Origin: an uncultured Stenotrophomonas sp.
GTDB taxonomy: Bacteria > Pseudomonadota > Gammaproteobacteria > Xanthomonadales > Xanthomonadaceae
Length of the DNA: 64,000 bases
Reading direction: 5' to 3'
Assembly (NCBI GenBank): GCA_913775725.1
Contig: CAJYNG010000004.1
Coordinates: 26,162 to 90,161 of the forward strand
The translations under genes and the position numbers were made by a program. The notes below the pieces were generated by a model that did not search any database, had not been told where the DNA came from, and was given only the letters and a program-made list of their open reading frames with translations. Positions 55,738 through 64,000 of the stretch are shown piece after piece (position 1 is the stretch's first letter; each line of letters begins with the position of its first letter).

Positions 55738-57894
55738 TTATTTCAGCCCGCGGAACTTCAGCAGCGGTTCCACCGACGGGTCCTTGCCGCGGAAATCGCG
55801 GTACAGGGTCGACAGCTCCACACTGTTGCCGCGCGAGAGGATCTTGTCGCGGAATTCCTGACCGTTGGCCGCAGTCAGGCCACCGTGTTCGGTGAACCAC
55901 TGGTAGGCGTCATGGTCCAGCACTTCGGCCCAGAAGTAGGCGTAGTAGCCGGCCGAGTAACCGCCACCCCAGATGTGGTCGAAGTAGGTGGTGCGGTAAC
56001 GCGGCGGCACCTGCGGCAGGTCGACCTTGAACTTCTTCAGCGCGCTGGCTTCAAAGGCACCCACGTCCTGCAGCGGGGCGTCGGCCTTCTGCGTGTGCCA
56101 GGCCAGGTCGAGCAGTGCGGCCGACAGATACTCGGTGGTCGCATAGCCCTGGTTGAAGCTGCGTGCCTTGAGGATCTTGTCGACCAGTTCCTGCGGCATC
56201 GCTTCGCCGGTCTTGTAGTGCTTGGCGTAGTTGGCGAACACCTTCGGGTCCAGCGCCCAGTGCTCGTTGAACTGCGACGGGAACTCGACGAAATCACGCG
56301 AGGTGGCGGTGCCGGCAATCGACGGGTACTTCACGTTCGAGAACATGCCGTGCAGCGCATGGCCGAACTCATGGAACAGGGTGGTGACGTCGTCGAAGCT
56401 GATCAGCGCAGGCTGGCCGGCGGCCGGCTTGGTGAAGTTGCAGACGTTGTAGACCACCGGCTTGGCACCGGTCAGGCCGTCCTGTTCGACGAACACGTCC
56501 ATCCAGGCACCGCCGGACTTGCTGTCACGCTTGAAGTAGTCGGTGTAGAACAGCGCCAGCGAGGTGCCGTCCTTGTCGAACACTTCGTACACCGTCATGT
56601 CCGGGTTGTAGGTCGGAATGTCGGTACGCGGCTTGAAGGTGATGCCGTACAGCTGGGTGGCGGCGTAGAAGACGCCGTTCTGCAGCACGTTGTCCAGTTC
56701 GAAGTACGGCTTGATCTGCGACTCGTCCAGATCGTACTTGGCCTTGCGCACCTGCTCGGCGTAGAAGTCCCAGTCAGAAGCGGCGACCTGGAACCCACCC
56801 TTCTGCGTGTCGATCACCTTCTGGATCTCGCCGGCTTCGGCGCGCGCCTTGGCGGTGGCGGCCGGCACGGTGTCGGTCAGCAGTTTGAGCGCGGCAGCCG
56901 GGGTCTTGGCCATCTGGTCGCCCAGCTGGTAGTCGGCGAAGGTGTCAAAGCCGAGCAGCTTGGCCTTCTGCGCGCGCAGCTGGGCCAGGCGCTGTACGGT
57001 CTGCCGGGTGTCGTTGGCATCGCCGCGCTCGGCGCGGGTTTCCGAAGCCTTCAGCACGGCGGCGCGCTGGTCGCGGTCGCTCAGCGAGCCGAGCACCGGC
57101 TGCTGTGTGGTGTTCTGCAACGGCAGCAGGAACTTGCCATCCAGCTTGCGATCCTTGGCGGCGCTGGCAGCGTTGTTGATCGCATTCTCGTCCAGGCCGT
57201 CCAGCTTGGCCTTGTCGTCGACCACGACGGCCGCTGCGGCGGTGGCGGCCACCAGACGGGTGTGGAACTGGGTGGAAAGGGTGGTTTCTTCTACGTTGAG
57301 CTTGCGCAGGCTCGCCTTGTCGGCGTCGGACAGCTGCGCGCCAGCGCGCACCAGGCCGTCGTAGTAATGCTCGACCAGGCGCTTCTGCACCGGATCCAGT
57401 TCCAGCGTGTCACGCTGGTCGTACAGCGACTTCACGCGCGCGAACAGCTTCGGATCGAGATTGATCTCGTCCTGGTGCGCGGCCAGCTTCGGCGCCACGT
57501 CTTCCTGGATCTTCTGGCGTGCATCGTTGGTATCGGCCTGGACCAGGCCGAAGAAGATGCGCGACACGCGGTTCAGGGTCTCGCCGCTGCGCTCCATCGC
57601 CACGATGGTGTTGTCGAAGGTGGCCGGTTCGCTGCTGTCGGCGATCTTGCGCACGTCGGCCAGGTGCTGGCGCATGCCTTCCTCGAACGCCGGCAGGTAG
57701 TCGCTGTCCTTGATCTTGTCGAACTGCGGCGCCTGGAACGGCAGCGTGCTGGCGCTCAGCAGCGGATTGGTGGAGGCTTCGGCCGGCTGCTGGGCCGGGG
57801 CTTTCTGGGCATCGGACACGGGGGTGGACTCCTTGCCGGAACAGGCCGCCAGCGCCAGGCTGATGGCGGCGGCCAGGACTACGGTACGCGACAT
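55738..57894 (-). CDS. M3-family metallopeptidase lipoprotein (Dcp/oligopeptidase type)
   Basis: 718 residues from the ATG at 57894, which starts a lipoprotein signal (MSRTVVLAAAISLALAACSG, lipidated Cys at about residue 18). A large helical M3 domain follows, with the zinc motif TLFHEFGHALHGM (about residue 500) and a downstream Glu ligand in the RDFVEFPSQFNEHW segment. M3 peptidyl-dipeptidases remove dipeptides or cut short peptides; this one is anchored to the periplasmic face of a membrane. It probably recycles peptides in the periplasm. Confidence 0.94.
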   Translation of the reverse strand: MSRTVVLAAAISLALAACSGKESTPVSDAQKAPAQQPAEASTNPLLSASTLPFQAPQFDKIKDSDYLPAFEEGMRQHLADVRKIADSSEPATFDNTIVAMERSGETLNRVSRIFFGLVQADTNDARQKIQEDVAPKLAAHQDEINLDPKLFARVKSLYDQRDTLELDPVQKRLVEHYYDGLVRAGAQLSDADKASLRKLNVEETTLSTQFHTRLVAATAAAAVVVDDKAKLDGLDENAINNAASAAKDRKLDGKFLLPLQNTTQQPVLGSLSDRDQRAAVLKASETRAERGDANDTRQTVQRLAQLRAQKAKLLGFDTFADYQLGDQMAKTPAAALKLLTDTVPAATAKARAEAGEIQKVIDTQKGGFQVAASDWDFYAEQVRKAKYDLDESQIKPYFELDNVLQNGVFYAATQLYGITFKPRTDIPTYNPDMTVYEVFDKDGTSLALFYTDYFKRDSKSGGAWMDVFVEQDGLTGAKPVVYNVCNFTKPAAGQPALISFDDVTTLFHEFGHALHGMFSNVKYPSIAGTATSRDFVEFPSQFNEHWALDPKVFANYAKHYKTGEAMPQELVDKILKARSFNQGYATTEYLSAALLDLAWHTQKADAPLQDVGAFEASALKKFKVDLPQVPPRYRTTYFDHIWGGGYSAGYYAYFWAEVLDHDAYQWFTEHGGLTAANGQEFRDKILSRGNSVELSTLYRDFRGKDPSVEPLLKFRGLK

Positions 57895-58005
57895 GTAAAA
57901 CGCTCCTTGGGCAGACGGTACGGGATACCAGCCCTCCACCCTACTCCTGTCGCGCTCGCCCGGCATGTGCCGGACGTGGCGTCTATGCGGCGGCCTGCGG
58001 CCGGC

Positions 58006-58626
58006 TCAGACCGTGCCGCGGGTCTTGCCCATCCACGGCCGGTAGAACTCGCGGATGGCGGCCATGTCGGCGGCGTCATCGCCGCTGGGCGTGAACAGCG
58101 GGCCGATGCCGATGGTCTTTTCCGGGTAGTGGAAATACGCGGCCAGGATCGGCACGTCGGCCATCCGCGCGATCTTCAGGAAGCCGGCCTTCCAGTCCTT
58201 CACGGCCTTGCGGGTGCCCTCGGGCGTGATGGCGAACCACATCTTCTCGTTGTTGCGCAGCAGGTCCACGGCCTGCCCCACCGTGCCCTGCGGCGAGCTG
58301 CGATCGAGCGGGATCACGCCCAGCTTGTGCAGCAGCGGCCCCAGCGGCCACCAGAACAGCGATGCCTTGCCCAGCACCTTGACCTTCATGCCCAGTGCGA
58401 TCTTGGCCGCCATGCCCCACAGGCCATCCCAGTTGGACGAATGCGGGGCGATGATGAAGACCAGCCGGGGGATGTCAGGCAGGGTACCGGTCACCTTCCA
58501 GCCGCCCATGCGCAGGGTGCAGCGCGCCAGCCAGCGCAGGAAGGCGTTGGGTTTGACCTGCGGCATCTGCGGCGGCACGGCCGGCAGCAACGAAGTCGGG
58601 TTGTTCAAGCAATCACTCCCAGTCAC
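58006..58626 (-). CDS. Lysophospholipid-type acyltransferase (PlsC family)
   Basis: 206 residues from a GTG at 58626, overlapping the end of arfB by 14 bp; a TTG at 58608 is an alternative. The acyltransferase HX4D box is present as APHSSNWDGLWG (about residue 60), and the acceptor-site motif as TPEGTRKAVKDWK (about residue 133). Such enzymes acylate lysophosphatidic acid or related lipids at the inner membrane face. No hydrophobic anchor is strong, so it may be peripheral. Confidence 0.87.
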   Translation of the reverse strand: MTGSDCLNNPTSLLPAVPPQMPQVKPNAFLRWLARCTLRMGGWKVTGTLPDIPRLVFIIAPHSSNWDGLWGMAAKIALGMKVKVLGKASLFWWPLGPLLHKLGVIPLDRSSPQGTVGQAVDLLRNNEKMWFAITPEGTRKAVKDWKAGFLKIARMADVPILAAYFHYPEKTIGIGPLFTPSGDDAADMAAIREFYRPWMGKTRGTV

Positions 58627-59044
58627 GTGATGAGCGCCCGCGCTTGATCTGCGCGCGCCCGCGTTTGGCGTCCAGACGACGCAGTTTCGACCCGAGGGTC
58701 GGCTTGGTGGCCTTGCGCGGTTTGGGCACGCTCAGCCCGGCCTGGATGAAAGCCGCCAGCCGATCGCGCGCATCCTCGCGATTGCGATCCTGGGTCCGGA
58801 AACGTTGCGCGTCGATGACCAGCACGCCTTCGCCGGTCATGCGCCGGTCACGCCGCGCCAGCAGGCGCATGCGCAACGGTTCGGGCAACGAGGGCGAGTT
58901 GGCCACGTCGAAACGTAGTTCCACCGCGGTGGAGACCTTGTTGACGTTCTGGCCACCGGCACCACTGGCACGCACGAACCGCTCGACGATCTCGCCGTCG
59001 GGGATTTCAAGCTGCGCGCTGATGGTGACCGGTCCACTGCCCAT
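58613..59044 (-). CDS. arfB: Peptidyl-tRNA hydrolase ArfB (ribosome rescue)
   Basis: 143 residues, family length. The release-factor GGQ motif is in RASGAGGQNVNKVST (about residues 26-40), and the basic C-terminal tail (SKLRRLDAKRGRAQIKRGR) that enters the empty mRNA channel is present. ArfB frees ribosomes stalled at mRNA ends. It sits just upstream of the acyltransferase gene with overlapping ends, probably in one transcript. Confidence 0.96.
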   Translation of the reverse strand: MGSGPVTISAQLEIPDGEIVERFVRASGAGGQNVNKVSTAVELRFDVANSPSLPEPLRMRLLARRDRRMTGEGVLVIDAQRFRTQDRNREDARDRLAAFIQAGLSVPKPRKATKPTLGSKLRRLDAKRGRAQIKRGRSSRDWE

Positions 59045-59178
59045 CCGCGCATTGTAGCGGCAGCCACGTGCCGGAGTGCGGCATCGCGCACCGTATGCCG
59101 CCGATCAGGTACCGAACACGCCGCCTTCGCCTTGGCTGCGGGTATGCTGGCCGTCCCATGTACTGCAGGAAGCCCCGC

Positions 59179-59706
59179 ATGACCCGCACCGCACCCGCCC
59201 TGCCGTCCCTGCTGCGCCGCGCCGCCCTGCTGCTGGCGCTGGCCGTGGCCAGCGTTCCGGCCCTGGCCGCGCCGCCGACCGATGGCGACATCAACCGCCT
59301 GCTGTCCGCGTCACGTGCGCAGAGCATGATCGACACCATGCTGCCGCAGATCGAGGCGATGCAGCAGCAGCAGTTCCAGCAGGTGGCCGCACAGCGCCAG
59401 CTCAATGCCCAGCAGCAGGAACAACTGCAGCGGATCCAGGCGCGGACCAGCCAGACCCTGCGCCAGGCCTTGTCGTGGCAGCAGCTGCGGCCGATGTACG
59501 TGGACCTGTACAAGAAGACCTTCAGCAAGGAAGACGTGCTGGCGATGGCCGAGTTCTACGAGAGCGCGGCCGGCCAGAGCCTGCTGGACAAGACCCCGGC
59601 GCTGATGCAGAACGTGATGGTGGCCATCCAGGCCCGCATGCAGCCGCTGTTTGCGGACCTGCAGAAGGATCTGGAAGCAATCGTCAACGAGCCGGAAAAG
59701 AAATAA
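59179..59706 (+). CDS. Exported DUF2059 protein
   Basis: 175 residues from the ATG at 59179, which has an AGGAAG box; earlier in-frame starts run into the arfB promoter. A signal peptide (about residues 1-30, LLLALAVASVPALAAPP) is followed by a helical, Gln-rich segment (EAMQQQQFQQVAAQRQL) and the DUF2059 domain (YKKTFSKEDVLAMAEFYESA, about residues 110-130). Function unknown; a periplasmic helper is likely. Confidence 0.87.
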   Translation: MTRTAPALPSLLRRAALLLALAVASVPALAAPPTDGDINRLLSASRAQSMIDTMLPQIEAMQQQQFQQVAAQRQLNAQQQEQLQRIQARTSQTLRQALSWQQLRPMYVDLYKKTFSKEDVLAMAEFYESAAGQSLLDKTPALMQNVMVAIQARMQPLFADLQKDLEAIVNEPEKK

Positions 59707-59711
59707 CGGGG

Positions 59712-59764
59712 TGCGCCGGGCCACGCCCGGCCGCTGGCTGTAGAGCCGAGCCCACGCTCGGCTT
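59712..59764. repeat. Hairpin CGCCGGG unit and single GTAG-type hairpin
   Basis: GCGCCGGGCCACGCCCGGC (59713-59731) and GTAGAGCCGAGCCCACGCTC-GGCT (59740-59764), between convergent genes. Confidence 0.7.
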
Positions 59765-59776
59765 ACCGCAGCAGCA

Positions 59777-60520
59777 TCAGGCGTCGTCCACCTGCCAGCC
59801 GAACAGGTCCAGCGCCTTCTGGAACCCGCCGTCCAGCGGCGCACGCACATCCACCGTGCCACCGTCCGGATGCGGGAAGCGCAGGCGCTCGGCGTGCAGC
59901 AGCATGCGGTGCACGCCCTGCATGCGGAAGATGCGGTTGTGGCGGCCATCACCGTGGCTGGTGTCGCCGATCATGTGATGCGAGAGATGCTTCAGGTGCC
60001 GGCGGATCTGCCGGAAGCGCCCGGTCTGCGGCTGGCAGCGCAGCAGCGCGTAGCGCGAACGGGTGAACTCACCGACCGGCACCGACAGCTCGCCGGTGGC
60101 CAGGCGCTGGAAGTCGGTGACCGCCGGCTTCTTCACCGGCTTGCCCGGGCCGCCATCCAGATCATGATCGACCTGCCAGGAAAGTTCGGCCGGCCAGCCC
60201 CGGCAGACCGTCAGGTAATCCTTCAGCACTTCGCCGCCCATCAGCGCCTTGCCCAGCGCGCTGGCGGTCTCGCGGTCGAAGGCCAGCAGCAGGCAGCCGC
60301 TGGTGGCCCGGTCCAGGCGATGCACGAGGAAGATCGGGCGGCCCAGCTGCTCGCGCAGGCGGTCGGCCAGGAAGTCATCTTCGCCACGGGCCAGCTTGCT
60401 GTCGTGGACCATCAGCCCGGCGGGCTTGTTGACCACGGCCAGACGCTCATCCAGGTGCAGCAGCTGCAGGGGCGCGGTGTCGGTCTCGACCGCGGCGAGG
60501 GTATCGGGTTCGGTGCTCAC
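59777..60520 (-). CDS. RluA-family pseudouridine synthase (TruC-like)
   Basis: 247 residues. The catalytic motif is VHRLDRATSGCLLLA with the active Asp (about residue 70), with VNKPAGLMVHDS before it and GRFRQIRRHLKHLSHHMIGD after it. There is no S4 domain, and the closest pattern is TruC, which modifies U65 of tRNA, though other RNA targets are possible. Confidence 0.9.
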   Translation of the reverse strand: MSTEPDTLAAVETDTAPLQLLHLDERLAVVNKPAGLMVHDSKLARGEDDFLADRLREQLGRPIFLVHRLDRATSGCLLLAFDRETASALGKALMGGEVLKDYLTVCRGWPAELSWQVDHDLDGGPGKPVKKPAVTDFQRLATGELSVPVGEFTRSRYALLRCQPQTGRFRQIRRHLKHLSHHMIGDTSHGDGRHNRIFRMQGVHRMLLHAERLRFPHPDGGTVDVRAPLDGGFQKALDLFGWQVDDA

Positions 60521-60546
60521 CGCGGGATTATAAGGGCGCCCTGTAT

Positions 60547-60588
60547 GGGGTCAGATCCCTTTTCCGCAGGAAAAGGGATCTGACCCCG
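60547..60588. repeat. GGGGTC-framed palindrome
   Basis: GGGGTCAGATCCCTTTTCC and its exact inverse, between the O-methyltransferase stop and the pseudouridine synthase start. Confidence 0.75.
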
Positions 60589-60605
60589 GGTTTGTGGCGC
60601 GGCGG

Positions 60606-61184
60606 TCAGGCGTTGCGCACGGCCAGCAGCTCGCCGTTGCCCACCGGCACCAGGCTGGTGCTGAAGTCCGGATCAGCGTCCAGCAGCACACGCAGCGGTT
60701 CCATCTCTTCCGCATGCGAGGTGGCGTTGTCCACCACCAGCAAGCCTCCCGGGCGCAGCACGCGACGCAGCTGCGGCCACCAGCCGGCGTATCGCCCGCG
60801 GTCCGAATCGAGGAACAGCAGGTCGATGCTGGCATCTGCGGCCTGTGCCAGCCACGGCCCGGCATCGTCGTGGACCAGCGTGATGCGATCGGCCAGGCCA
60901 CTGCGCGTGAAGGTGTCACGCGCCATCGCCGCCTTGTCCTCGGCGTACTCCAGCGTGGTCACGTGGCCGTCGATGGCGGCGGCAGCCTCGGCCAACCACA
61001 GCGTCGAATAGCCGTTGGAGGTGCCGATCTCCAGCACCCGGCGCGCAGCGCCGAAGCGGACCAGCACGGACAGGAATTCACCCGTCTCCGGCGTGATGTT
61101 GAGCATGCGGCGGCCACGCGCGCTTTCGCGGGCGTCGTTGTCTGCGCCGAAGCGGGTCAGTTCGTCCTTGAGTGCCTGCAGCAT
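60606..61184 (-). CDS. SAM-dependent O-methyltransferase (class I, type 3)
   Basis: 192 residues from the ATG at 61184; an open frame continues leftward of that start but reads through ubiB and is not real. SAM site VLEIGTSNGYSTLWLA (about residue 50), then TLEYAEDKAAMARDTF and LLFLDSDRGRYAGWW with the metal-binding Asp, and LLVVDNATSHAEEM. The sequence is typical of small catechol-type O-methyltransferases. It starts five bases after the end of ubiB, so the two are probably co-transcribed, but its substrate is unknown. Confidence 0.9.
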   Translation of the reverse strand: MLQALKDELTRFGADNDARESARGRRMLNITPETGEFLSVLVRFGAARRVLEIGTSNGYSTLWLAEAAAAIDGHVTTLEYAEDKAAMARDTFTRSGLADRITLVHDDAGPWLAQAADASIDLLFLDSDRGRYAGWWPQLRRVLRPGGLLVVDNATSHAEEMEPLRVLLDADPDFSTSLVPVGNGELLAVRNA

Positions 61185-61189
61185 GGGGC

Positions 61190-62845
61190 CTACTTCCACC
61201 ACGCGCGCAGCAGCGCCACCGCGCCGACGGCGCCGGACAGCCAGCTCCACGCCGGCACGTCGCCCCAGTACCAGCCCGGTGGCTGCAGCACGTACATCAG
61301 TGCGGCGATGGCCAGCAGGCCGACACCGGTGATCGCGCCGACCGCATGCTTCTGCAGGCGCTGCACGCTGGCATCCAGTGCGGCCAGGTCGCGCGAGCGC
61401 ATCGACAGTTCGTGGCGACCTTCCACCTGCTGGGTCAGCCAGGCATGTACCAGGCGCGGCATGTCCGGCGCATGGGTCATGATTTCCGGCAGGCGCTTGC
61501 CGATCTCGCGTACCACCCGGCGCGGGCTGTAGCGCTCGCGCAGGATCTTCGCCAGCACCGGCTTGGCCACCGCCCAGATGTCGATCTGCGGATCGAGCTG
61601 GCGGCCGACGCCTTCGATGTTCAGCAGGGTCTTCTGCAGCAGGATCAGCTGCGGCTGCAGGGTCAGCTGGTAACGCTGCGCCACCCGGAACAGCTTCATC
61701 AGCACTTCGGCCAGCGAGATCTGCGACAGCGGACGGGTGAAGTACGGCTCGCACACCGAGCGCACGGCCGCTTCCAGGTCATCGATGCGCACGTTGTCCG
61801 GCATCCAGCGCGCCTGCACATGCAGTTCGGCGATACGGCGGTAGTCGCGGTTGAAGATGGCCATGAAGTTCTCGGCCAGGTAGTACTGATCTTCCTGCGA
61901 CAGCTGGCCCATGATGCCGAAGTCCAGCGCGATGAAGCGCGGGTTGGCGCGACGCGACGGATCGGTATCGACCCAGATGTTGCCGGCGTGCGCGTCGGCA
62001 TGGAAGAAGTTGTCGCGGAACACCTGGGTGTAGAACACCCGCACGCCCTTGGCGGCCAGCGCCTTGCGGTCGATGCCGGCCTTGTCCAGTGCAGCGATGT
62101 CATCGGAGGGGATGCCCCACACACGCTCCAGGGTCAGCGCGCGCTCGGCAGTGTGGCTCCAGATCACTTCCGGCACGTACAGGTCGTCGCTGTTTTCCCA
62201 GAAGCGGCGCAGCACGCTGGCATTGGCGCCTTCGCGCTGCAGGTCCAGCTCGGCGGCCAAGGTGTTTTCGACCTCGGCCACCACTTCGCGCGGACGGATC
62301 TTGTCGGCGCGTGGATGGGTGCGCTCGACCAGGGCGGCCAGCGAATTGAGCAACGCGATATCTGCGTCGATCTGCTTCTCGATGCCCGGGCGCAACACCT
62401 TGACCACGACCTGGCGGCCATCGGCCAGCGTGGCCGCATGCACCTGCGCGATCGAGGCCGAGGCCAGCGGTTCGGTGTCGAAGCTGGCGAAGGCCTCGCT
62501 GACCGGCAGGCCAAGTGCTTCCTCGACGATGCGGCGCGCGGTCTCGCCGTCGAACGGCTTGACCCGGTCCTGCAGCAGGGTCAGTTCGTTGGCCACGTCC
62601 GGCGGCACCAGATCGCGGCGGGTGGACAGGATCTGGCCGAACTTGACGAAGATCGGGCCGAGATCCTGCAGCGCCAGGCGCAGGCGCGCACCGCGCGACT
62701 GTGCGGCGATGTCGGCCGAGGCGCGCGGCACGAACGGCTTGGCCAGGCGCAGCCAGCGCTCGGCCGGCGTGCCCTGCAGCAGGTCGTCGAGGCGGTAACG
62801 CAGGATCACCCGGCCGATGCGGCTTGCCCGCAGCACGGCCTTCAT
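61190..62845 (-). CDS. ubiB: Ubiquinone biosynthesis atypical kinase/ATPase
   Basis: 551 residues, family length. ABC1/ADCK motifs: [20 protein letters not shown] with the KxGQ motif (about residue 70), [14 protein letters not shown] in place of a normal glycine loop, VKVLRPG with the ATP-site Lys, [12 protein letters not shown] (catalytic loop) and [11 protein letters not shown] (metal Asp). Two C-terminal helices (about residues 505-545) anchor it to the membrane. It supports coenzyme Q assembly. Its start overlaps ubiJ by four bases. Confidence 0.96.
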   Translation of the reverse strand: MKAVLRASRIGRVILRYRLDDLLQGTPAERWLRLAKPFVPRASADIAAQSRGARLRLALQDLGPIFVKFGQILSTRRDLVPPDVANELTLLQDRVKPFDGETARRIVEEALGLPVSEAFASFDTEPLASASIAQVHAATLADGRQVVVKVLRPGIEKQIDADIALLNSLAALVERTHPRADKIRPREVVAEVENTLAAELDLQREGANASVLRRFWENSDDLYVPEVIWSHTAERALTLERVWGIPSDDIAALDKAGIDRKALAAKGVRVFYTQVFRDNFFHADAHAGNIWVDTDPSRRANPRFIALDFGIMGQLSQEDQYYLAENFMAIFNRDYRRIAELHVQARWMPDNVRIDDLEAAVRSVCEPYFTRPLSQISLAEVLMKLFRVAQRYQLTLQPQLILLQKTLLNIEGVGRQLDPQIDIWAVAKPVLAKILRERYSPRRVVREIGKRLPEIMTHAPDMPRLVHAWLTQQVEGRHELSMRSRDLAALDASVQRLQKHAVGAITGVGLLAIAALMYVLQPPGWYWGDVPAWSWLSGAVGAVALLRAWWK

Positions 62846-63477
62846 GCGGCACCCCGCAGACGCTGCACGCGTGCACCCAGACGCTCGACGTCGTCGCGCA
62901 GCACGTCCACGTCATCGTGGAAGGCATCCAGTTCGGCGCGCGGCACCACGTCGCGCGATTCCTCGGTGATGAATTCGGCGGCGCTGTGGGCCAGGTCGAT
63001 CGCGCCCTGGCGCGCGTGCTGCAAGGCACTGCGCAGGGTGTTGGCGACCTGCACGCCCAGTACCTCGCCGAACACGCTGACGAAGGGTTGCTGCCAGTCG
63101 GGATCGAAGCCCTTGGCCAGCTGCTGCAGGCGGCGCGCCAGTTCGGCATCGCCGGCCACGCGCACGCGACCCTTGCCGTTGGTGTCGCCGCGCCGTGCGT
63201 TGGCCAGCAGCGGCAGCTGCGCGAGCACGCCGGCCAGGCTGCTGCGCACGGCCAGGTCGGCTTCCTGTGCATCCACCGGGCCGACCCGCAGCTGGTCGCC
63301 GTCGACGCTGATGCGCATCGCCAGCGACGGCGCTTCCAGGGTCAGGTCGATATGCCGGCCGTCGAGACTGGCCAGTGCATGGCGGGTATCCGGATCCAGC
63401 GCCAGCGCGCGGTTCAGGGCGATCTGCAGGGCGCGGCCAGCGACCGGCTTGAGGGACTTGAGCAGGGAGAGAGCCAT
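62842..63477 (-). CDS. ubiJ: Ubiquinone biosynthesis accessory factor UbiJ (SCP2 domain)
   Basis: 211 residues. An N-terminal SCP2 sterol-carrier-like domain (residues 15-110, [38 protein letters not shown]) and a C-terminal coiled-coil ([20 protein letters not shown]) are the UbiJ layout. It organises the ubiquinone-synthesising complex and binds the lipid intermediates. The gene order ubiJ-ubiB fits the common ubiE-ubiJ-ubiB cluster; ubiE would be expected beyond the window. Confidence 0.92.
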   Translation of the reverse strand: MALSLLKSLKPVAGRALQIALNRALALDPDTRHALASLDGRHIDLTLEAPSLAMRISVDGDQLRVGPVDAQEADLAVRSSLAGVLAQLPLLANARRGDTNGKGRVRVAGDAELARRLQQLAKGFDPDWQQPFVSVFGEVLGVQVANTLRSALQHARQGAIDLAHSAAEFITEESRDVVPRAELDAFHDDVDVLRDDVERLGARVQRLRGAA

Positions 63478-63509
63478 GTGCGCATTCTACCTGCGTGGGC
63501 GGGGGGCTT

Positions 63510-63712
63510 GGGCCGGGCTGCCGCCCGGCACCCGCAGATGCACCGGCCTCTGGCCGGCAAGATCAACATCAAAAGCTGGCTTCCTGTGGGGTGGCGGGGT
63601 GGGTCCGGTTGCGGGGGACGCCGTAAACCCGTCCTTGGGGGCTTGGCCGCGGCATCCATGCCGCGGACACCCCCGCAACCGGACCCACCCCGTCTTCGAC
63701 AGGTTCCTGCTG
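63510..63712. repeat. Long hairpin element, copy C (covarying 25-bp stem)
   Basis: Arms 63593-63617 and 63670-63694 pair over 25 bp with one G-T wobble. Interior ACGCCGTAAACCCGTCC and the nested CCGCGGCAT/ATGCCGCGG hairpin. The linker CAACATCAAAAGC before the arm matches copies A and B. Confidence 0.8.
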
Positions 63713-63716
63713 CTCT

Positions 63717-63827
63717 TGGTGGGTGTCGACCTTGGTCGACACGGTAGATCCACGCCATGCGTGGATGATTCATTCGATATCTGACAGAAAAATCGTGTCG
63801 ACCAAGGTCGACACCTACCAACAGCCG
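63717..63827. repeat. GTAG-type hairpins with GTCGAC and ATCCACGC stems
   Basis: GTGTCGACCTTGGTCGACAC, then GTAGATCCACGCCATGCGTG, then an inverted GTGTCGACCAAGGTCGACAC-CTAC. The same two units occur together at 12657-12771. Confidence 0.75.
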
Positions 63828-63879
63828 CGCGGAACAACGGCCACCGTTACCAACAGCCGAGTGAACCTGTCGAAGGTGG

Positions 63880-64000
63880 GGCGGTGTCGGAGTGCGGGGT
63901 GTCAGCCGCATGGGCCCGAGGCATGCCTCGGGCGGGTTGGGCAGGACGCCCAACCCCGGTCTTGCCGTGTGCGCAGGACAGCGCACACGAGCATGCGGCT
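63880..64000. repeat. Three-hairpin structured element, cut by the window end
   Basis: A nine-base outer stem AGCCGCATG (63904-63912) / CATGCGGCT (63992-64000) encloses three hairpins: 63914-63933 (GCCCGAGG/CCTCGGGC), 63934-63956 (GGGTTGGGC/GCCCAACCC) and 63966-63989 (CGTGTGCGC/GCGCACACG). The left flank GGGGCGGTGTCGGAGTGC resembles the arm of the long hairpin element, whose partner would lie beyond the window. Confidence 0.6.

Larger units (their letters stand above)
63478..64000. other. Gene-free right end made of hairpin repeats
   Basis: 523 bp without a convincing coding frame. It carries copy C of the long hairpin element, several GTAG-type units and, at the edge, a three-hairpin structure. 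Confidence 0.7.

Noticed and set aside
55351-58647. Nearly 1,100-codon plus-strand open frame opposite the M3 peptidase
   Set aside because: It runs through repeats, a terminator and two genes on the other strand; no recognisable sequence.
60606-61754. O-methyltransferase with a 190-residue N-terminal extension
   Set aside because: The extension overlaps ubiB in another frame; the ATG at 61184 directly precedes the conserved domain.

Overview
The window reads as chromosomal DNA of a Xanthomonadaceae bacterium, most probably Stenotrophomonas of the maltophilia complex. The evidence is high GC, many GTAG-type hairpin repeats (the SMAG style of S. maltophilia), a type IV secretion effector with a XVIPCD tail, and Xanthomonad-type operons for branched-chain amino acid breakdown. 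No tRNA, rRNA, CRISPR array, transposase or prophage was recognised. Most genes are housekeeping or catabolic, and genes are packed tightly between hairpin repeats.

Layout. Positions 1-1862 hold the tail of a peptidoglycan-binding XVIPCD effector and an orphan HigA-like antitoxin. 1920-5100 holds a SulP anion transporter, a CDF cation transporter and Ohr. 5388-10927 is a five-gene valine (mms) operon on the minus strand, with a divergent ScfR-like XRE regulator (11043-12410). Next come a secreted DUF1028 protein and a membrane patatin. 15978-20395 is an NAD salvage group (nadM, nadV, pncA); inside it sits queH behind a clear cobalamin riboswitch. 20494-25629 holds purU, a LysR regulator, an OYE flavoenzyme, a sirtuin, a thioesterase and a LysE exporter. 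25794-29346 is nrdB and nrdA. 29877-35714 is mixed (DUF2884, zapE, hydrolase, EamA, nuclease/phosphatase, cytochrome c5). 35920-41488 is the leucine/isovalerate operon liuA-liuB-liuD with a divergent TetR regulator and a clean 15-bp palindrome between them.

41510-46708 is the most unusual region. A SagB-like FMN dehydrogenase is divergent from a 103-residue RiPP precursor with an NHLP-like leader. Convergent to the precursor lie a class III cyclase-like/TPR membrane protein and a cyclic-nucleotide-binding GGDEF protein. No YcaO, radical SAM or lanthipeptide enzyme is present, so the chemistry of the product is open.

47117-51199 is the glyoxylate shunt (aceA, aceB) with a divergent LysR regulator. 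It is followed by a second LysR gene, an MFS exporter, a short signal peptidase I, two tandem small proteins that look like degenerate type II dehydroquinases, an M3 peptidase lipoprotein, an acyltransferase, arfB, a DUF2059 protein, an RluA-family pseudouridine synthase, an O-methyltransferase, and ubiB-ubiJ of ubiquinone synthesis.

Three hairpin repeat families occupy the intergenic space: short GTAG hairpins, often as inverted pairs; GGGGTC-framed palindromes; and a long element (three copies, perhaps a fourth relative) whose 25-bp arms change sequence between copies but keep pairing. All product names rest on reading the translated sequence and remembered family motifs; no database search was possible.
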